Assembly (NCBI GenBank): GCA_027924645.1
Contig: BSBN01000187.1
Coordinates: forward strand, 10,434,001 to 10,498,000
Direction of reading: 5' to 3'
Origin: Cunninghamia lanceolata
Taxonomy: Eukaryota > Streptophyta > Pinopsida > Cupressales > Cupressaceae
DNA length: 64,000 nt
The position numbers were made by a program, and so were the translations under genes. Position 1 is the stretch's first letter; each line of letters begins with the position of its first letter. The notes beneath the pieces were generated by a model. That model was not told where the DNA came from. It was given only the letters and a program-made list of their open reading frames with translations, and did no database searches. Of this stretch, positions 58,182 to 64,000 are shown in pieces.

Positions 58182-60660
58182 TTAACTGCTATAGGCTGAG
58201 AGGCTGATAGACTTTGAACACCATCTGAACTTCTTTGTGCCCACTACCTTTGTCAATGCATCTGCAACATTCTTCAAAGTATCTAACTTCTCCAAATTTA
58301 CCTTCCCATCCTCTACCATGTCTTGTATGAAGTGAAACTGTACATCAATATGCTTTTTCCTTGCATGGAAAGTTGGATTCTTCCCAAGGCAAATCGCACT
58401 CTGACTATCACAACAAATTGTAATCTGTCCTGCATCAACACCAATATCTGAACACAATCTCTTAAGCTAAATGGCTTCCTTGTAAGCATGAGTTACTACC
58501 ATGTACTCAGCTTCTGTAGTGGACAAAGCAACCACAAGTTGTTGCTTACTCATCCAACTAATTGTACCACCAAACATAGTGAACACATAGGCACTGGTGG
58601 ATCTCCTGCTGTCAATGTCACCTGTCCAATCTCATCCACAAATCCACAAATACAAACTGAATGTGGAGATCCTATAGCATTACCATTATAGCATATGGAA
58701 TACTTGAAAGCACCCCTCAAATATCGAAACACTCGCTTAACTACATCCCAATGTACCCGTCCAAGATTAGCCATAAATCAACTAAGGACTCCCACTGCTT
58801 GGGCAATGTCTGGTCTTGTGCAGACCATAACATACATCAAAATGCCAACAACACTAGCATAAGGTACTCTGCTCATGTCCTCCACCTCACTAGGAGATTT
58901 TGGACAATCATTAATAAACAACTTTGTCTCCAATGAAATAGGAACACACAATGGTCTATAATCTGGCATGCTAAACCTATCCAACATGATCTTCACATAC
59001 TTACTCTGGATTAACCAAAGTTTTCTATTAGCTCTGTCTCTTCTGATTTCCATTCCAAGAATGTACCTGGCTGCCCCAAGATTTTTCATCTCAAACTATG
59101 CTGATGACTAGGACTTCAAATCAGAAATCATATTCTTACCATTCCCAATCAACAACATATCATCAACATACAATGCAATAATGAGAATGCGATCATTGTC
59201 AAACTTGTAATACACACAATGATCAGATTTCGATCTCAGATAACCAATCGACAACACAAAGGCATCAAACTTCAAGTACCACATCCTAGGAGATTGCTTC
59301 AAACCATACAAAGAATTCTTTAACTTGCAAACCAAATTTTCTTTACTTTTCTCTATGTAATGCTTTGGCTGTGACATGTAAATCTCTTCCTCCAAATCAC
59401 CATGAAGGAAAGTTGTCTTCACATCCATCTATTCTACCTCTAAGTCATAAGCAGCTGCAAGAGATAACAAAAATTAAAAGGATGTCAGCTTTGTAACTGG
59501 AGAGCATATTTCACCATAATCAATTCAGTCTGCTCGTGAATACCACTTCACAACCAATCTAGCCTTGTACTTTTCAACACTGCCATCTGCACCAAATTTC
59601 TTCTTGAACACCCATTTACAACCAACAAGTTTCTATCCTTCAGGTAAAGGCACCAAGTCCCATGTTTTATTCTTCACCATTAGGTCTCACGTGGTCTGTC
59701 TATTCAGTCTTCTTAGGGGTAGAAGGAAATTGAACCACATCTTCTTTCTTTTCTGTCTGTTCTGGCTATAGAACAATGGAAGGTGTTAGCTCTTTGAAGA
59801 TAACACTTCTGTTATACAACACTTTTTCAGCCACAAGATCCCTAAGCTTGTATCCTTTCACACTAGCACCATAGCCAATGAAAATACACTTAACAACCTT
59901 GTTCTCCAATTTAGACCGTTTCGCCCTTGGCACATATGCATATGCCTCAAAACCAAAAACATGAAGATGTCTAACTGAAGGCTTCTTACTAGACCACACC
60001 TCCATAGGTGTCTTACCAACAAGAGCTAATGTAGGAGACCTGTTTACCAGGTAGCAAGCAATGGTAATAGCATCAGCCCAAAACTTTTGTTTGAGGCTTG
60101 CACCACTAAACATACTCCTAGCCTTCTCCATTAGTGTCTTATTCATCCTCTTTGCAACTCCATTTTTCTACGGGGTGTATGGAGTTGTCTTATGTCTTTC
60201 AATCCCTTGCTCCTTATAGAACTTATCAAATTCTTCCAAACAAAACTCACCACCGTTGTCAGTTCTCAAACACTTAATCTTTTTACTAGTCTAGTTTTTA
60301 GCAAAGCCTTTAAACTCAAACTGACCAAAAAATTCAGTCTTGCTTCTGATAAAATAAACCCATGTCCTTCTATTGTAATCATCTATGAAAGATACAAAAT
60401 ATATATATTTGGAAATTGAAGGAATATTAACTAGACCAAAAATATCAGAATGAATAAGATCCAACACACCAGAAGACTTGTGAGAACTAGAGTAAAACTG
60501 AACATGGTTTTGTTTTCCATATACACAATGTTCGCAAAAGTCAAACTCAAGATTATAATGATTTAACCCCTCACCTAGGTTTTTATTTTTCAGGGTTCAT
60601 AGACCCTTCTCACCAATGTGGCCATATCTCAAATGTCATAACATAGTCTTTTTAGTAGGA
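58182..60660 (-). pseudogene. Element E pol, second half: integrase, RT, RNase H
   Basis: Integrase C-terminal part reads KQKFWADAITIACYLVNRSP and IFIGYG-like FIGYGASVKGYKL (60146-59766). RT includes the NAFLHGDLEEEIYM-like motif at 59428-59380, SLYGLKQSPRMWYLKFD and LYVDDMLLIGN (about 59180-59148), continuing at 59089-58550. RNase H (about 58640-58182) has CCDSQSAICLGKNP and HIDVQFHFIQD. There are stops near 59098, 58776, 58548 and 58470 and a poorly preserved integrase core at 60150-60600. Domain order is that of Copia. Confidence 0.88.
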
Positions 60661-60785
60661 AGCTTAGCTTCCATAGCATGTGCACTACCATCAGAACTAG
60701 TTACAACAAATTTCTTCACTGCTCATTCAGATGGTGGGTATGAAATGACTGCATCTCTTTTCTTTGAGTCAGAAGAACTATTACA

Positions 60786-62012
60786 CTATGAAGTGCATGC
60801 CTCCAGTTGAAATAGAGTACCTCTCTGAGTACCCTTCACAAGCACCATAGATCCTCTAGTCATCTTGCATACATCCTTCGAAAAGACAACCTGCACAACT
60901 GCATCATTCAACATACTTACAGAAAGTAGGTTCCATACAAGGCCTAGGATGTACATAACCCCAGTGATCCCCTTCACTAATCCATCAGGGAATCAAATTG
61001 AGACTCTTCCATGACCAACAATCTTCAGATGAGATTCATCACCCAAGTACACTCTTCCACCATCGAACTCTTCATACTTCATGAACCAGCTTCGATGCGA
61101 GGTCATGTGGAATGATGCACCAGAATCAATCAACCACACATCATCAGATGCATGGGTGGATAGGGCTACGATGGAGGCATCATCATCATCTTGTGACTTA
61201 TTAGAATCTGAATCAGGGGTTGTCTTCTTTTTCTTTTTCTTTTCTTCTTTGCATTCCTTTTAGAAATGCCCCATCTTTCCACAGTTCCAACAGAGAGCCT
61301 TGGACTTTCCAGGAGATTTAGATCTACCCTTTTCACCTTTCTTTTCCTTCTTCCCTTTCTCTTTGGGTCTTTCACGAACCGTAAGAGCCTCTTTGGCTGA
61401 TTCAGATGTCTTCCTCCACATTTCTTTAGATAATAGCGAGGACACCACATCTTCCATCTTAAAGGTGGTAGTGGTGCTTTTGATAGCCATGACAAGATGA
61501 TCCCATGAATCTAGAAAAGAACAAAGAAGGGTCATGCAATGATCCTCCTCCTCCATTTTCACACCCACAGATATCAATTGTACAATGATCATGTTGAAAG
61601 CATTCATGTGATCCACAACAGATTCTCCATCTTCCATCTTTAGAGTGAACAACTTCTTTTTTAGAAAAAACTTGTTCACTAGGGACTTGGCCTGATAAAC
61701 ATCACCCAGTTTCTTCCAAAGATCTTTTGTGCTCTTCTCCTCATGGACATTCAATAGAATAGAGTTAGCTAAACAGAGTCTTATGAGACCCTTAGCCTTT
61801 TGATATTTGAGGTCCCAATCAACTTGTGACATTGCTATAGGTTTTACACTAGATATAGTTTCCCATAGGTCACGATCAACAAGTAGGTCCTCCATCTTGA
61901 GTTTCCACAACTCAAAATTAGTGCCATTAAATTTCTCCACCTCTAACCTTCTGAATGTGGTTGCCATCTCCTTTTTGTAACAAGATACATAATACTCTAC
62001 ACAAACTCCCAC
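60786..62012 (-). pseudogene. Element E gag and protease
   Basis: Gag starts near 61964 (MATTFRRLEVEKFNGTNFEL), the UBN2-type Copia Gag opening; the in-frame ATG at 62012 would add 16 residues. Motifs are SLVNKFFLKKKLFTLKMEDG and VVSSLLSKEM. A Lys-rich stretch precedes the zinc knuckle CWNCGKMGHF, stop, KEC (about 61292-61250). Protease has DSGASFHMT near 61129-61103. The pre-integrase region ends near 60786. The stop at 61260 interrupts the knuckle. Confidence 0.88.
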
Positions 62013-62069
62013 TCAACCTAAGATTTTCACAAAAAACCCCTATCTAGTAGCTAGAACCACAACTGGCTA

Positions 62070-62082
62070 GGCTCTGATACCA
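62070..62082 (-). other. Primer binding site of E (iMet)
   Basis: TGGTATCAGAGCC on the minus strand, an exact match, 2 nt from the LTR start at 62085. Confidence 0.92.
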
Positions 62083-62084
62083 AC

Positions 62085-63101
62085 TGAAAGGAAGCTAGGT
62101 GTACGGAAAATGCTTCCTACACTAATCTAATGAGGGGAGGAGAGTGCAAATTCAATTTTATCTTTACAATTACAACTATGTTATCCCACTAACATAGATA
62201 TTGCAGCAAACACATACATAAGAAAGTAAGATAGAAGAAGAGAGACACAAGATATACATGGGGAAAACCCTTATGGGTGAAAAACCCCACACTCCAAAAC
62301 ACAACTCAAATGTATTTCATAAACAATGAAGGTTATAATACAACATAGAGCTAATGCTCTTGTAGGAGTCTTCAACACTCGTATCTGGAGATGTTCTGGC
62401 AGCATAATAGTACCTGTCAAACTTGTAATACTTCTCTCTAAAGCACCTGTTTATATAACAAATACAAGGCAAAAATGGCTCCACATTGGGATGGGCATCC
62501 AAAATGGCCTCATGGCCCAAAACTCATGCCTATGGACACTTGTCAAGTCACCCCATCCCAAGGAGGTTGCCTATTTCCAAAATGGGCTATGACAGATGCT
62601 CTTACAACTCTTACAACCGTCATAGAATCTATCATAGCTGTCATAACTTATAGATGTAAGAGAATCATCATACACAGGCTATAAATAGCATATTCTCTTA
62701 CAACATGTCATTGTCCACCTTGGGGTGCCCAAAGATACCTTTTTCAAAGATGCTCTTTGACACATGTCTTCACCTGTCATAGAATCTTCTATTTCTGACT
62801 CTTACATGTCATAACTTTGTCATAGAAATCTATCATGATTGTTTCGATCAATATTCCCTTACACAACATCCAAGATGCCAACACATGGAAAAATATTCAT
62901 ACCACTAAGTGGGATGCCTATCTCCTCATGTGAGGACAAAATTACATGTGGTCTGCCATGTATGATGACACATCACCGTGCCAACTCCCACAATATGACA
63001 ACATAGGATTTACATCCAATTAATACAATAGGCAATAAATAAATAAATATAGTGTAAAATTACAAGGAATTACCAAGGTCGAGACACCTTAATTCCCAAC
63101 A
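62085..63101 (-). repeat. 5' LTR of E (1017 bp)
   Basis: Partner of 57096-58132; minus strand starts TGTTGGGAATTAAGG. A short extra segment near 62905-62935 and a shorter (AAAT)n tract account for much of the length difference. Confidence 0.9.
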
Positions 63102-63540
63102 TACATGACTTGTAAAATTAAACAATTTATCAATATTATAGTATATTTAAAAGTTTTATAATTAATAATTTTTTCTTTATTTTATTTGTATCTATCCAGT
63201 TTGTCTATTTTCTTGTCTTATTTTTTAATTTTTTCTATATTTCCTATTGTATGATTTGTCTTTATTCTTCTTAACCCTTTGTTCAATCCTTTCTCTCCCT
63301 TTATTCCTTAGGTTTAAGCGTACATTTATTGCCTTGCTTTGTATTGTCTTTGAATTCATGGATTATGATCAAATTGGAAAGAAAAAAGAATAGAGGAGTA
63401 ATAGTCATTTATAGCTGTGTTGCAAAAAAATTAGTAGAATTTTGGTCACATGACTAAAATTTTTAGTCACCTGGTCATTTATTTGCCATATTTCTACTAG
63501 TGTAGTTATGCTAAAGTTGAGGTAATATACTAGTTGTTAG
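63102..63540. other. AT-rich flank, no gene
   Basis: Sequence between element E and the last LTR. T-rich and AT-rich, without recognised coding or repeat content. Confidence 0.55.
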
Positions 63541-64000
63541 TGTTATGGGAAAATTGGTGTAACTGAATAATCAATGGATATCAACAATACCTAATAACTC
63601 AATGAAATAAGAAACAAAGAAACCAATCAAACAAAGAATTCAAACCTTGCAAACCTCTTCACTTCATGGCTTCCATAGATTGCCTATCTCAAATGATCTT
63701 GTGTATGAATATTACCCTCAGAAGGTGCACTTCTTTGTTATTCCAAGATGTCAAGTGGGAATGGCTCTGATAGTTTATTGCAATGAAGATGATCTTCACA
63801 ACAATGATAATGGTATGGTAACAAGTTGATCACAAGCAAATGGAATGACTTGGGTGCCAAAGGCGCATTGTAATTCCTATAGAGTAAGGGTACTAAAAGC
63901 TTGGATGATAGAAATGGAGGAATTGGGTTTAATTTATAGACTCACGAGAGAGAAGATCAATGGTATAGAAAGAATAAGAAGATCAACGGTTGAGAAACCT
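63541..64000 (-). repeat. Edge of another LTR, related to that of element A
   Basis: On the minus strand the reading TCTCAACCGTTGAT, then a TCTATAAATT TATA-like box, then GCGCCTTTGGCACCC, and a terminal CCCATAACA at 63541 follow the same order as the R-U5 part of the A LTR (CTCAACCGTTGAT, CTATAAAA, GCCTTTGGCACCC, CCCTAACA). No primer site follows the end on the minus strand, so this is a 3' LTR or solo LTR running off the right edge. The flanking 5 bp is GTTAG (63536-63540), a possible target duplication. Confidence 0.5.

Larger units (their letters stand above)
57096..63101 (-). mobile_element. Ty1/copia element E, complete but decayed
   Basis: LTRs 57096-58132 and 62085-63101 enclose, on the minus strand, an iMet primer site, gag, protease, integrase, RT and RNase H, then a polypurine tract (AAGTGGGAGAA). 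The flanks suggest an imperfect target duplication, TATAT (57091-57095) and TACAT (63102-63106). The left LTR end carries two extra bases compared with the right. Stops and frameshifts occur throughout. Its proteins resemble those of element K more than those of the gypsy elements. Confidence 0.92.

Noticed and set aside
63647..63829. 60-residue plus-strand frame
   Set aside because: Lies antisense within the LTR edge that starts at 63541 and has no recognisable homology.

Overview
This window is a stretch of plant nuclear genome made almost entirely of LTR retrotransposons inserted into one another, plus the remains of one pentatricopeptide-repeat (PPR) gene. The PPR style, the density of nested elements and the old, decayed insertions suggest a seed plant with a large genome, perhaps a conifer or other gymnosperm. 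That assignment is an inference and no species is claimed. No rRNA, tRNA or intact host gene was found.

Layout. 1-5961: 5' end of a minus-strand Ty3/gypsy element (G1) with an unusually long LTR (about 4.8 kb), apparently inserted in the gag of a plus-strand Copia element (K, 5962-10261). 10265-10644: a decayed acidic coding fragment. 10655-11970: a PPR pseudogene. 13228-52344: a plus-strand Ty3/gypsy element of Tat type (A), with target duplication ATAAG on both sides. It has been swollen from about 16 kb to 39 kb by three later insertions, each with matching target duplications and all antisense to it: B (chromovirus, 17380-25590, TGGGC), C (25833-33183, CTTGG) and D (40425-47822, ATAGA). 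52440-53045: two more PPR scraps in opposite orientations. 53046-57095: AT-rich DNA with degenerate tandem repeats and a small array of hairpins. 57096-63101: a minus-strand Copia element (E). 63541 to the end: the edge of another LTR related to that of A.

Two things stand out. First, element A carries, between pol and its 3' LTR and on the opposite strand, what looks like a complete but decayed spliced gene: TATA box, ATG, 30-codon first exon, GT...AG intron in phase 0, and a plant mobile domain (PMD) exon followed by a Gln/Pro-rich and coiled-coil tail. About 21-bp periodic GCGCAT repeats lie in the intron of this antisense gene and also, in matching transcriptional orientation, in the sense leader of A.

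Second, C and D are two copies of a pol-less LTR family. It has Sirevirus-type signals (TGTTGG ends, iMet primer site, four AAAGGGGGAG-like tracts and a hairpin), a short coiled-coil plus zinc-knuckle Gag-like protein, and an uncharacterised open frame of 1028 codons. In D that frame is interrupted by only two point stops and the LTRs are about 99% identical, so the family moved recently. It must have depended on enzymes supplied by other elements.

LTR differences counted by eye are A about 3%, B about 2.8%, C about 5% and D about 1%. C is nested in A yet has more diverged LTRs than A, which is unexplained. Many stops in the decayed genes fit C-to-T change (CAG, CAA, CGA to TAG, TAA, TGA), as expected from methylated, silenced DNA.
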